From contig NZ_JH815208.1 of the NCBI RefSeq assembly GCF_000296505.1, positions 183,083-247,082 of the forward strand: a stretch of 64,000 nucleotides of DNA. The letters run 5' to 3'. This DNA comes from Schaalia turicensis ACS-279-V-Col4 (GTDB lineage: Bacteria; Actinomycetota; Actinomycetes; Actinomycetales; Actinomycetaceae). The translations under genes were made by a program, and so were the position numbers. Position 1 is the first letter of the stretch. Each line of letters starts with the position of its first letter. Positions 1 through 8,457 of this stretch are shown piece after piece. A model generated the notes under the pieces. It did not search any database. It was given only the letters and a program-made list of their open reading frames with translations, and was not told the DNA's origin.

Positions 1-1
1 G

Positions 2-361
2 ATCCTTTTTGTGGACGGCTCGGAGCTGTTCACTAAGGGGCGTAACCAGAACACCTTGGAGCGTGAGCACGCCGTCCGCATCGTACAGGCTTACCAGGAG
101 TTCAGCGTGCAGGAGCATTTTGCGCACGTGGCCAGCCTGGACGAGGTGCGCGCCCAGGAATACAACCTCACCGTCGCCCGCTACGTCGCCAAACCACAGA
201 GTGAAACCGGCACCAGCCTGGAAGACGCCATCGAACAGCTGACGGAAACGTGGCAGCAAGTGCAAGCCTCACGTGCACGCCTTGAGGAAGAACTCGCGAA
301 GTGGGGCCTGGTGTTTGATGCTGCAGCGGCAGTGGATGAGGTCGCGGAGGAGGCGAGATGA
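2..361 (+). CDS. hsdM: Type I restriction-modification methylase subunit M, C-terminal end (partial)
   Basis: The window opens inside this gene: the frame is open from base 2 and ends at the TGA at 359-361. The visible ~119 residues begin ILFVDGSELF and continue with the ARYVAKP strand, which is the C-terminal end of an N6-adenine methylase (HsdM) followed by a helical tail. The stop overlaps the ATG of the next gene (ATGA), so the two are translationally coupled. The next gene is itself a complete HsdM with a recognisably different C-terminus, so this locus carries two M genes in a row. The catalytic NPPY region lies outside the window and cannot be checked. Confidence 0.8.
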   Translation: MLFVDGSELFTKGRNQNTLEREHAVRIVQAYQEFSVQEHFAHVASLDEVRAQEYNLTVARYVAKPQSETGTSLEDAIEQLTETWQQVQASRARLEEELAKWGLVFDAAAAVDEVAEEAR

Positions 362-1860
362 GTAAGCGAATCACCCAAGAACAGCTTGAGTCCTACCTGT
401 GGGGCGCGGCTGAACTTCTGCGCGGCCTGATCGATGCCGGTGACTACAAGCAGTACATCTTCCCGTTGGTGTTTTTGAAGCGCATCAGCGACGTCTACGA
501 CGAAGAACGCGCCCAGGCGCTCGCCCTGTATGGCGATGAGGACCTAGCCGACCTGCCAGAGAACCACCGCTTCGCCATCCCCGAGGGTGCCCACTGGCAG
601 AACTTGCGCGAAACCACCACCAACATTGGCGAGACCGCGCGCACTATCATGCGCGCCATCGAAGCAGCCAACCCCACCACCCTCGCTGGCGTGTTCGGAG
701 ACGGCGACTGGTCCAACAAAGAACTGCTGCCGGATGCCACCTTGGCGGACCTCATCGAGCACTTCTCCAAACGCACCCTGAGCCTGGAAAACCTCCCCGA
801 GGACGAGCTCGGCCAGGGCTACGAGTTCCTGATTAAGAAGTTCGCCGATGATTCGGGGCATACCGCCCAGGAGTTCTACACCAACCGCACCCTCGTACAC
901 CTCATGGCGCAGATGCTTGCGCCACAGCCGGGAGAATCCTGCTACGACCCCACCTGCGGCACGGCTGGCATGTTGATTTCCACCGTGGCAGAGCTGAAAC
1001 GCCAGGGCAAGGAATGGCGCAACCTGAGCCTGTACGGGCAGGAGCTCAACTACGGGACCAGCGCTATCGGCAAGATGAATATGTTCCTCCATGGCATCGA
1101 AGATGCCCACATCGCCCACGGGGACACGCTGAAAAATCCGGCGTTCACCAATGCTGACGGCCACCTGCAAACCTTCGATATCGTGCTGGCAAACCCACCG
1201 TACTCGATCAAGAACTGGGACCGCGATCTCTTCAGCAACGACCCTTATGGGCGCAACATGTGGGGCACCCCACCGCAAGGGCGCGCCGACTACGCCTTCT
1301 TCCAACACATCGCCGCATCCCTCGAGCCCCGCACTGGCCGGGCGGCGATCCTCTTCCCCCACGGGGTGCTCTTCCGTCAGGAAGAATCCACGATGCGCCA
1401 GGCTGCTGTTGAGTCTGACCTGATCGAGGCGGTCATCGGCCTGGGGCCGGGGCTGTTCTACAACAGCCCCATGGAAGCCGTGGTGATCATTCTGCGCGCT
1501 AACAAACCCGCCGAACGCAAGAACAAGATCCTGTTCATCAATGCGGTAGATGAATACGCCCGCATCAGCGCCCAGAGTTTCCTGCTCGGCGAGCACCAGC
1601 AAAAGATCCTGCGCGCCTACCAGGCATTTCAGGATCAGCCGGGGTTTACCCGCGTGGCCACCGTGGATGACATTGCCGCTCTCGACTACACCCTGGCCAT
1701 CCCACGCTACGTCAGCCCAGCCGCAGCCAGCGATGCAGGCAACGGGGATGCAGGTCCTGGCTTTGCCGAGGCGCTCACCGCGTGGCGGCGCGCAGCCGCC
1801 CAGACCGATGCCGCCTTCGCCGAACTACTCGATTCTCTCACCGAGGAGGTGAACAAGTGA
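358..1860 (+). CDS. hsdM: Type I restriction-modification DNA methylase subunit (HsdM)
   Basis: This 500-residue protein transfers methyl groups from S-adenosylmethionine to adenine N6 in the recognition site chosen by HsdS. An HsdM_N helical domain (about 1-130) is followed by the N6-methylase fold. The SAM-binding loop reads DPTCGTAGML and the catalytic motif is NPPY at residues 279-282. Length is normal for the family. The ATG at 358 overlaps the stop of the upstream hsdM, and the TGA overlaps the GTG of hsdS, so M, M, S and R appear to be one operon. The C-terminal tail is Ala-rich. The identification is firm; the target sequence cannot be read from the DNA. Confidence 0.95.
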   Translation: MSKRITQEQLESYLWGAAELLRGLIDAGDYKQYIFPLVFLKRISDVYDEERAQALALYGDEDLADLPENHRFAIPEGAHWQNLRETTTNIGETARTIMRAIEAANPTTLAGVFGDGDWSNKELLPDATLADLIEHFSKRTLSLENLPEDELGQGYEFLIKKFADDSGHTAQEFYTNRTLVHLMAQMLAPQPGESCYDPTCGTAGMLISTVAELKRQGKEWRNLSLYGQELNYGTSAIGKMNMFLHGIEDAHIAHGDTLKNPAFTNADGHLQTFDIVLANPPYSIKNWDRDLFSNDPYGRNMWGTPPQGRADYAFFQHIAASLEPRTGRAAILFPHGVLFRQEESTMRQAAVESDLIEAVIGLGPGLFYNSPMEAVVIILRANKPAERKNKILFINAVDEYARISAQSFLLGEHQQKILRAYQAFQDQPGFTRVATVDDIAALDYTLAIPRYVSPAAASDAGNGDAGPGFAEALTAWRRAAAQTDAAFAELLDSLTEEVNK

Positions 1861-2969
1861 GCCTGCACATCGATAAAGGCACCTGGACCGGAGTCAAGCT
1901 CGGTGATGTGGTGCGCAACGTCAACGAAAGCGTGAAAGACCCCGCGTCGATTGGAATCGACCGTACTATCGGGCTGGAACATATCGAATCAGGAAACTTT
2001 GAGGTGCAAGGCTATGGCACCTTGGACGAAGGCGTGAGCTTCACCCGACGGGTACGCCCTGGTCAGGTGCTGTTCGGGAAGCGACGCGCATACCTGCGTA
2101 AGGTCGCTGTTGCCTCCTTCGATGCAGTGTGCTCTGGCGACATCCTGGTCTTCGAGCCGAAGGACGATCGACTCGATGCGCGTTTTCTACCTTTCCTTGT
2201 GAGCTCAGACGAGTTCTTCGATACCGCGCTGCAAACCTCGGCGGGCTCGATGTCTCCTCGCACCAGTTGGAAAGCCCTCGCGGCCTACGAGTTCCTGCTC
2301 CCACCTATCGAAGAACAACACCGCATCGCCGACCTCCTATGGGCTGTTAAGAGTCACCTGGCGACACTCAAGTCTCAAGCACTGATTCTTGAAGCCACGG
2401 ACACTCGGAATGGGTTTGGAAAATGGCTAGCTGAGCGATTTCGGAATGCTGAGACTGCAAAATTTTCCGAGTTATTTCAAGTGTCGAGTGGTAGTTTTCT
2501 TCCCGCCAAGAACTTTATCGAGGGTCAGATTCCCGTTTATGGCGGAAATGGTATTGCTGGTTACCACGGCAGTTCAAACACTGAAGCCGATGCCATCATT
2601 ATTGGTCGTGTTGGCGCTTACTGCGGTAACGTACATAAGGTGGAGGCTCCAGCCTGGATTACAGACAATGCGCTGATAGTCAAAATAAAAAATCCAGAGC
2701 TTTTTGTCTCATTGGACTACATTGCACTGTTGTTGAAGCTACTAGGTCTAAATGCTTATGCTTCACAAACTGCACAGCCTTCTTTGTCGGGTAAAACTCT
2801 AGCCGAATGTCGGGTTCCGCTCGTGGCGATAGAAGAGCAGTTTCACATTCAAGAAGTTTTGAACTTTATCCAGGCAACGCAGTCTGCTATCGAGTTTGAG
2901 TCTCAGAATCTCGCTAGCTTTGCAATGGAGATTCAATTTTCGATATTTGGAGGCTCTGATGTTCGCTGA
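1857..2969 (+). CDS. hsdS: Type I restriction-modification specificity subunit (HsdS)
   Basis: This 370-residue subunit recognises the bipartite target for the M and R subunits. The start is taken as GTG at 1857, overlapping the hsdM stop, because a strong GAGGAGGT lies at 1843-1850. Two target-recognition domains are visible, each followed by a helical spacer. TRD1 spans about residues 8-150, ending in the PPIEEQHRIADLL element. TRD2 spans about 195-350 and contains IPVYGGNGIAGYH and QPSLSGKTL. The second half (from about base 2440) is clearly more AT-rich than the first half and than hsdM or hsdR, the usual sign of TRD exchange. The gene overlaps hsdR by 11 bases. Confidence 0.92.
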   Translation: MSLHIDKGTWTGVKLGDVVRNVNESVKDPASIGIDRTIGLEHIESGNFEVQGYGTLDEGVSFTRRVRPGQVLFGKRRAYLRKVAVASFDAVCSGDILVFEPKDDRLDARFLPFLVSSDEFFDTALQTSAGSMSPRTSWKALAAYEFLLPPIEEQHRIADLLWAVKSHLATLKSQALILEATDTRNGFGKWLAERFRNAETAKFSELFQVSSGSFLPAKNFIEGQIPVYGGNGIAGYHGSSNTEADAIIIGRVGAYCGNVHKVEAPAWITDNALIVKIKNPELFVSLDYIALLLKLLGLNAYASQTAQPSLSGKTLAECRVPLVAIEEQFHIQEVLNFIQATQSAIEFESQNLASFAMEIQFSIFGGSDVR

Positions 2970-5883
2970 GAATCCGACTGTGCGAGATTTTGTGTTTGAC
3001 CGGGTGGCCAGCCTCGACGTGCAGGGTATTGAGGGTCACGACCTGCCGCGTGACACACACGAGGTGCTGCTTGAAGGTCCTCTGCGTGCGGCGCTGATTC
3101 GCTTGAACCCTGAGATCGCAGCCCAGGAGTCACGCGCTGATGAGGTTATCACCGCCCTGCGGCGCATCCTGCTCGACGCGACCCACACCCCGCATCCGGT
3201 GGTAGCTAACGAGCAGTTCACTGCCTGGCTCACCGGCGATAAATCCATGCCCTTTGGCGAAAGTGGCGAGCACGTGCCCGTGAGGCTCATTGATTTCGAC
3301 CACCCGGAGGACGACTCCTCAAACCAATGGATGGTCTCGCGCGAAGTTACCTTCCGGCAAGGCAAAGAAACCAATCGCTTTGACGTGGTGATCTGGTGTA
3401 ACGGGCTACCACTCGTGGTGGTAGAAACCAAGACTGCAGTGGGGCCGTCGAAGACCTGGCTTGATGGTGCCCAACAGATTCACGACGAGTACGAGGTGGA
3501 AGCCTCCCAGTTCTTCGTGCCCAATGTGTTTAGCGTAGCCACAGACGGAAAAGAGCTCCGCTACGGCTCAGTAGGGATGCCGATAGAAAAATGGGGGCCG
3601 TGGCGCGATGAAGACGAACCCTCCGACGCAGTACCTGGCCTAACCAAGGTCGGCAATGCCATCGACGGCCTCCTGCAGCCCGAGGTGATTTTGGACTTCC
3701 TGCGGTTCTTCTCCACCTTCGGCACCGACCGTCAACATCGGCGCATCAAGCTCATCGCCCGCTTTCAACAGATCCAAGCCGCCAACAAAATCGTTGCCCG
3801 TGTGCTGGAAGGCAAGAAAAAGCAGGGGCTGATCTGGCATTTCCAAGGCTCTGGTAAATCACTGCTGATGGTGTTCACCGCGCGCAAACTGCGCGCCCAG
3901 CCACAGTTGAAGTCGCCCACAGTCATGGTGGTGGTCGACCGCACCGACCTGGATGCGCAAATCACTTCAACGTTCCTGGCCGCTGACGTGGCCAATATGG
4001 TGCAGGTGGGCAGCAAAGCAGAACTGAAAGACCTGCTGAATGCTGGTAGTCGCAAGGTCATCATCACCATGATCCACAAGTTTGGTGACATCACCGAGGC
4101 GCTCGATGAGCGCGACAACATCATTGTGATGGTCGACGAAGCCCACCGTACCCAGGAGGGCGACCTAGGCCGCGCCATGCGCACCGCACTGCCGAACGCG
4201 TTCCTCTTCGGCCTCACCGGCACGCCCATCAACAAGCGCGACCACAACACCTTCAAGTGGTTTGGAGACCCCAGCGACGAATCCGGGTACCTCTCCCGAT
4301 ACAGTTTCCAAGACTCCCAGCGCGACGGAGCCACGCTGCCGCTGAACTTTGAGCCTCGCCTGTCTGAAATGCACCTCGATGAGCACGCTATCGATATCGC
4401 GTTTGAGGAGCTGACACGGGAAAACGAGCTCACCGAAGCGGATCGCACGAAACTCTCCAAACAGGCATCCAGCATTGAGGTGCTCATCAAGGCCCCTGAC
4501 CGCGTGGCCAAGGTGGCCGCCGACATCGCAGAGCACTTCCAGTCGCATGTCGCCCCGCAAGGCTTCAAAGCGCAGGTGGTGGTCTACGACAAAGAAATGT
4601 GCGTGGCCTACAAGCACGAACTGGACAAATACCTTCCCACTGAGGCCAGCACCGTGGTCATGAGCTCGGCACAAACCGACCCGCCCGAGTGGCATCAATG
4701 GACACCAGATCGCAGCCAAATGGACCGCCTACTCGAGCGATTCAACAACCCGAATGATCCGCTCAAGATCGTCATCGTCACCGCCAAACTGCTGACCGGC
4801 TTCGATGCCCCCATCTTGCAGGCACAGTACCTCGACAAGCCCCTGCACGACCACACACTGCTGCAAGCCATCACCCGCACCAACCGTGTCTACCCGCCAA
4901 ACAAGGCCTACGGGCTGGTGGTGGACTACCTGGGAGTGTTCGATGACCTCGCCAACGCGCTGTCCTTCGATGACCAGTCCGTTCGAGACGTCATCAAGAA
5001 TCTCGATGACCTGGTGGACCAATTCCCGCCGGCAATGCAGGCTGCTCTCGCATTCTTCCCTGGCGTGGACCGCACGCAAGACGGATGGGAAGCACTTCAA
5101 GCCGCACAGGAAATGCTCGGCGAAGACCGCCGCGATGCTTTCGCTAAGGCCTACTCGATAGTGCACCAACTGTGGGAGGCACTAAGCCCTGCACCATTCC
5201 TGGCCGAATACAAGCGCGACTACACCTGGCTGACTGCTGTCTACCAGTCCACCCGCCCAGCAGAGACCTCAAACAGGCTCCTTTGGCATGCGCTCGGCGG
5301 AAAGACCCTTGCCCTCATCCACGAGCACGTACAGGTAGACCTGCCGCGCCGAGATCTGGAAACTATCGTCCTGGATGCAGACTTGGTCGAGGACCTGATG
5401 CTCGGTGGGCGCGGCACCGTGGACCCAGATGAACTCGCCAAGATCGTCTCCAAGCGCATTGCCAAACACGCGGGCGATCCCCTCTTCATTGCCCTGGGTA
5501 AGCGACTACAGGATCTGCGCAAACGCTATGCCGACGCGCAGCAGCACAGCCTGGACTTCCTGCGCGAACTCCTCGAACTAGGCCGCGACACCTTGCAGGC
5601 CGAGAAAGAAGCCGGCGAGGTGCCACGCGAGGAACGCGGCAAGGCAGCACTTACGGAGCTGTTCGAGACCGTGCGAAGCGAGTCCACGCCTATCATCGTG
5701 GAGAAGGTCGTCGAGGAGATCGACAATGTCGTTAGGCAGGTACGCTTCGACGGTTGGCAGTCTACGAGCGAGGGGGACCGAGAGGTTCGCCGCCAACTGC
5801 GACTGATATTGGTCGTCAAGTTCAAGATCAAGTCCACCGACGTTTTCGACAAGGCTCACGAATACATCCGTGAGTACTACTAA
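2959..5883 (+). CDS. hsdR: Type I restriction endonuclease subunit R (HsdR)
   Basis: This 974-residue translocase-nuclease cuts unmethylated DNA after ATP-driven translocation. The ATG at 2959 was chosen because TTGGAGG lies just upstream and the protein then begins in the normal place. Visible motifs are the nuclease D142...E156-T-K158 core (DVVIWCNG...VETK), Walker A FQGSGKS with K300, the DEAH box at 393-396, LTGTP, and the motif VI region ending QAITRTNR. The C-terminal third is helical and charged, as expected for the region contacting the methylase. All catalytic residues are present, so the nuclease should be active. It is the last gene of the operon. Confidence 0.95.
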   Translation: MFAENPTVRDFVFDRVASLDVQGIEGHDLPRDTHEVLLEGPLRAALIRLNPEIAAQESRADEVITALRRILLDATHTPHPVVANEQFTAWLTGDKSMPFGESGEHVPVRLIDFDHPEDDSSNQWMVSREVTFRQGKETNRFDVVIWCNGLPLVVVETKTAVGPSKTWLDGAQQIHDEYEVEASQFFVPNVFSVATDGKELRYGSVGMPIEKWGPWRDEDEPSDAVPGLTKVGNAIDGLLQPEVILDFLRFFSTFGTDRQHRRIKLIARFQQIQAANKIVARVLEGKKKQGLIWHFQGSGKSLLMVFTARKLRAQPQLKSPTVMVVVDRTDLDAQITSTFLAADVANMVQVGSKAELKDLLNAGSRKVIITMIHKFGDITEALDERDNIIVMVDEAHRTQEGDLGRAMRTALPNAFLFGLTGTPINKRDHNTFKWFGDPSDESGYLSRYSFQDSQRDGATLPLNFEPRLSEMHLDEHAIDIAFEELTRENELTEADRTKLSKQASSIEVLIKAPDRVAKVAADIAEHFQSHVAPQGFKAQVVVYDKEMCVAYKHELDKYLPTEASTVVMSSAQTDPPEWHQWTPDRSQMDRLLERFNNPNDPLKIVIVTAKLLTGFDAPILQAQYLDKPLHDHTLLQAITRTNRVYPPNKAYGLVVDYLGVFDDLANALSFDDQSVRDVIKNLDDLVDQFPPAMQAALAFFPGVDRTQDGWEALQAAQEMLGEDRRDAFAKAYSIVHQLWEALSPAPFLAEYKRDYTWLTAVYQSTRPAETSNRLLWHALGGKTLALIHEHVQVDLPRRDLETIVLDADLVEDLMLGGRGTVDPDELAKIVSKRIAKHAGDPLFIALGKRLQDLRKRYADAQQHSLDFLRELLELGRDTLQAEKEAGEVPREERGKAALTELFETVRSESTPIIVEKVVEEIDNVVRQVRFDGWQSTSEGDREVRRQLRLILVVKFKIKSTDVFDKAHEYIREYY

Positions 5884-5916
5884 TCGCCGAAGGTGAACCT
5901 TTGGACGCTTGCTCGA

Positions 5917-5970
5917 TACTTTTTGACGCAAGCCCCATACTTTTTGACGCGGGGCCGTACTTTTTGACGC
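5917..5970 (+). repeat. Three copies of a 13-bp direct repeat behind hsdR
   Basis: TACTTTTTGACGC occurs at 5917-5929, 5938-5950 and 5958-5970, a spacing of about two helical turns. A weaker relative (CTTTGGACGCT) lies just before. There is no hairpin, and the reading frames across it look artificial. The spacing suggests an iterated protein-binding site, but nothing identifies the protein. Confidence 0.7.
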
Positions 5971-6162
5971 TTCCAGCCTCGACGGACCGAGCAGGCCCCT
6001 GAGGTACCCCTCCGAGGCCCTGATTCGCCCCAACTGGGAGCTGCTCCACAGCTCCACGCACCCGACCTCAACGCCCCGAAAACCGCCCCAGAACAGCGAA
6101 AACGCCACTCCGAACACTTCCCGGCGGGACCGGGACTCTTTGTATCCAGAGTGACGTTCTAT

Positions 6163-6236
6163 TGGAGCGGGCGACGGGAATCGAACCCGCCTCTGAAGCT
6201 TGGGAAGCTTCCATTCTACCGATGAACTACGCCCGC
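6163..6236 (-). tRNA. tRNA-Gly (anticodon CCC)
   Basis: On the minus strand the sequence folds as a full cloverleaf: acceptor GCGGGCG/CGCCCGC, anticodon stem GAAGC/GCTTC with loop TTCCCAA (anticodon CCC, reading GGG), and a T-arm with GGTTCGATTCC. The 3' CCA is encoded at 6163-6165. The total length is 74 bases. Confidence 0.96.
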
Positions 6237-6621
6237 AATTCATCGCCATTGGCAACAGGTTTGATCATACCAGAGGTCAAACATACTGGTCAGCCAAGGC
6301 GACAGACAAAGAGAGGAGGGAGGCTGTCCCACAAGGAATCGCGCCCCTCCTCTTGATCAACGCTTGACTAGGCTGACAGCATCAGCCTGGCGCACGCAGA
6401 TCAGTGTCGTTTGCGACTCACTGCCAGCGCGCCCACCCCACGCAAGTACCTCCGCGTGGGTTTCGACTCCGTTGGAATTCAGATCAGACCAACGAGATTC
6501 ATCAGGACGCGTGTGGCCAAGCTTAAAATCGGCAGCTTCAACGGCTCATTGAAGGGAGATCTTTTCAAGTTCGTATGACCACTATATTACCTTCGTCCCA
6601 CACACTGCCTACACTGCAGTC
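6237..6621. other. Intergenic stretch without a supported gene
   Basis: About 385 bases separate the tRNA from the NUDIX gene. They contain an inverted repeat AGAGGAGGG (6312-6320) / CCCTCCTCT (6345-6353) and a small hairpin GGCTGA/TCAGCC at 6371-6387. I see no open frame with coding character. The only clear signal is the TACACT -10 element (6610-6615) that serves the next gene. Confidence 0.6.
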
Positions 6622-7056
6622 ATGCCCCGCTTAGTTGTTGCCGCCGCCATCGTCGACTCGCTCGACAACCCAACGCAGTTGCTCTGCGCCGCACGCTCAT
6701 ACCCGCCCGAGCTGTCAGGAAAATTTGAGCTTCCCGGTGGAAAGATCGATCGCGACGAGGCCCCACTTCAGGCACTTCACCGCGAAATACGCGAAGAAAT
6801 GAACACCGCCATCCGCGTGGGCGCTCAGGTAATGACGGAAGAGGGCACGTGGTGGCCGATCCTGCAGGGGCGCACGATGGGAGTCTGGTTAGCTGAACTA
6901 GCGCCGGACGCGCCCGCCCCCACTTTGAATGGTTCCCATAGTGAGTTCCGCTGGACTCCTTTAGACAAGGTCGACACGCTTGACTGGATTGGCTGCGATC
7001 TTGAGATTGCGATGGCCGTTGCACGCACATCCGGTTTCGAGCCAGCGGACCGCTAA
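6622..7056 (+). CDS. NUDIX hydrolase, MutT-like
   Basis: This 144-residue NUDIX protein probably hydrolyses a nucleoside triphosphate; a MutT-type 8-oxo-dGTP sanitising role is plausible but unproven. The NUDIX box is complete (GGKIDRDE..., then REIREEM), so the metal-binding glutamates are present. The N-terminal beta strand LVVAAAIVDS and the FELPGG turn are typical of MutT. No Shine-Dalgarno sequence precedes the ATG. Instead a TACACT -10 hexamer ends six bases before it, indicating a leaderless mRNA. The gene is monocistronic, with the TetR gene following after a 70-base gap that holds that gene's operator. Confidence 0.88.
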   Translation: MPRLVVAAAIVDSLDNPTQLLCAARSYPPELSGKFELPGGKIDRDEAPLQALHREIREEMNTAIRVGAQVMTEEGTWWPILQGRTMGVWLAELAPDAPAPTLNGSHSEFRWTPLDKVDTLDWIGCDLEIAMAVARTSGFEPADR

Positions 7057-7066
7057 GAGCCTGAAT

Positions 7067-7101
7067 ATATGACCAAATACCTAGATAATTTGGCGACATA
7101 T
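7067..7101. promoter_or_regulatory. Putative TetR operator and promoter
   Basis: ATATG (7067) and CCAAAT (7073-7078) are mirrored by ATTTGG (7088-7093) and CATAT (7097-7101), an imperfect 35-bp palindrome. It overlaps a candidate -35 (TTGGCG, 7090-7095). A -10-like CAGAAT (7115-7120) ends six bases before the ATG at 7127. The placement suggests autoregulation. Confidence 0.55.
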
Positions 7102-7126
7102 GGGGTACATCTGTCAGAATAGTCCT

Positions 7127-7813
7127 ATGCCTAAGATCATCGGAGACTCCCTAGAAAACCACCGCGCTCTGACTCGCCACAAGCTTTTCGACGCGCTCGG
7201 AGGGCTCCTCGCCGAACAGTCTTTCGACACGATCACCATGTCGCAGATCGCGTCACGCGCCAACGTCGGACGCACCGCTGTGTACAACCACTTCGAAGAT
7301 AAAGAAGTTCTGCTCCTTGCCTACATGAACGAGGCAACCGCAGAATTCTCAGCACTTCTTCACGAATCAATCGACACAGAACCCGACCCGATTGAGCGCC
7401 TCCGCATCTACGTGCACGCACACTTGGAGATGACCAGTCGCTACCACCTAGCAAGTCGCGTTCACCTGCGCGATCAGATGTCGACGGAAAAGTCCGAACA
7501 TCTTCACGAGCATGCAGGCGTGATCGGCAACCTCCTTCTCAACATCCTCATCGATGCAATGAAGTGCGAAGCGATCCCCATGCAGGACCCGCACATTCTG
7601 GTCGCGCTGATCCACGCCTGCTTGTCCGGGCAACGCCTGCCCTCGGATCCCGACAAGCGACGCGCACTCTGCGTAGCATCGGAAGCGTTCGTCTTGCGCG
7701 CAGTTGGAGCCTCGTCGGAGAAAATCCACGCACTCCCCTCGCCGAAAAAGCGCGCCGAAGCCGAAGAGCACAATACCCAGGCCTCTTTTATGCGGTGCCC
7801 GGTCGCGCACTGA
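7127..7813 (+). CDS. TetR/AcrR family transcriptional regulator
   Basis: This 228-residue protein has an N-terminal TetR helix-turn-helix (about residues 15-60, MSQIASRANVGRTAVYNHFEDKE) and a helical ligand/dimer domain. I start it at ATG 7127, where a leaderless promoter fits, rather than at the upstream in-frame ATG at 7100, which would lie inside the palindromic operator. The ligand and targets are unknown. No efflux pump or enzyme is obviously co-transcribed; the neighbours are a NUDIX hydrolase and thioredoxin. The C-terminal ~35 residues are basic, then polar, and probably disordered. Confidence 0.88.
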   Translation: MPKIIGDSLENHRALTRHKLFDALGGLLAEQSFDTITMSQIASRANVGRTAVYNHFEDKEVLLLAYMNEATAEFSALLHESIDTEPDPIERLRIYVHAHLEMTSRYHLASRVHLRDQMSTEKSEHLHEHAGVIGNLLLNILIDAMKCEAIPMQDPHILVALIHACLSGQRLPSDPDKRRALCVASEAFVLRAVGASSEKIHALPSPKKRAEAEEHNTQASFMRCPVAH

Positions 7814-7892
7814 CGCGCAGATACGAGGCCCCCTGAAACAGCCTTACCGTCACAGACGTGCGACGCACACCATACCTCTCAAACAATCGCAG

Positions 7893-7918
7893 GGAATAGA
7901 TTCACTACTCAGGCCGTT
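7893..7918 (+). promoter_or_regulatory. SigR-type promoter for trxA
   Basis: GGAAT at 7893-7897 and GTT at 7916-7918 are separated by exactly 18 bases. This matches the actinobacterial SigR/SigH consensus GGAAT-N18-GTT used for thiol-oxidative-stress genes such as thioredoxin. It lies about 115 bases upstream of the trxA start. The match is seen in the sequence; the sigma factor assignment is inferred. Confidence 0.6.
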
Positions 7919-8033
7919 GAACTCTACGAAACGGGAAACCGCAACGAAATAATCAAAGCGATTCCCAGCAAAAGACCACGCTCATACAATCGCACCTCGG
8001 GTTCACTCGAACCCCGCACATAAGGAGACCGCA

Positions 8034-8396
8034 TTGGCCACCGTCACGCTTCACAACGACAACTTTGAAACCACCGTCGCCGAAAACGCCATCGTCTTGG
8101 TTGACTTCTGGGCAACTTGGTGCGGCCCGTGCCGCCAGTTCGGTCCGGTCTACGAAGAAGCCTCCAACAAGCACACCGACATCATCTTCGGCAAGGTCGA
8201 TACCGACGCAGAGCAGAACCTTGCTCGCGCAGCTCAGATCTCGTCCATCCCGACGATCATGGCGTTCCGCGACGGCATCGCCGTCTTCCGTCAGTCCGGC
8301 GCCCTTCCGGGTGCTGCACTCGACGATCTGATCCAGCAGATCCGCGACCTCGACATGGATCAGGTTCGCGCATCCATTGCCGAATCCCAGAAGTAA
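8034..8396 (+). CDS. trxA: Thioredoxin
   Basis: This 120-residue cytosolic thioredoxin reduces protein disulphides. The active site is WCGPC with cysteines 30 and 33, within the standard FWATWCGPC context, and the cis-proline loop reads SSIPTIMAF. The start is TTG at 8034, supported by TAAGGAGA ten bases upstream. A SigR-type promoter lies upstream, suggesting induction by thiol stress. No thioredoxin reductase is adjacent. The only plausible terminator lies inside the beginning of the next gene. The C-terminal extension past the thioredoxin fold is short and helical. Confidence 0.95.
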   Translation: MATVTLHNDNFETTVAENAIVLVDFWATWCGPCRQFGPVYEEASNKHTDIIFGKVDTDAEQNLARAAQISSIPTIMAFRDGIAVFRQSGALPGAALDDLIQQIRDLDMDQVRASIAESQK

Positions 8397-8457
8397 CCCG
8401 GCAGAAAACCCACCTTCTAGGTTTGGCAAGTCGCACTATTAGCGACACACTTGGACC

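Noticed and set aside
544..1602. Long minus-strand open frame of 352 codons antisense to hsdM
   Set aside because: It is a codon-bias shadow of hsdM in GC-rich DNA; the plus-strand frame carries all methylase motifs and the antisense translation resembles no family.
6162..6356. Plus-strand frame of 64 codons over tRNA-Gly
   Set aside because: It reads the tRNA complement and has no coding character.
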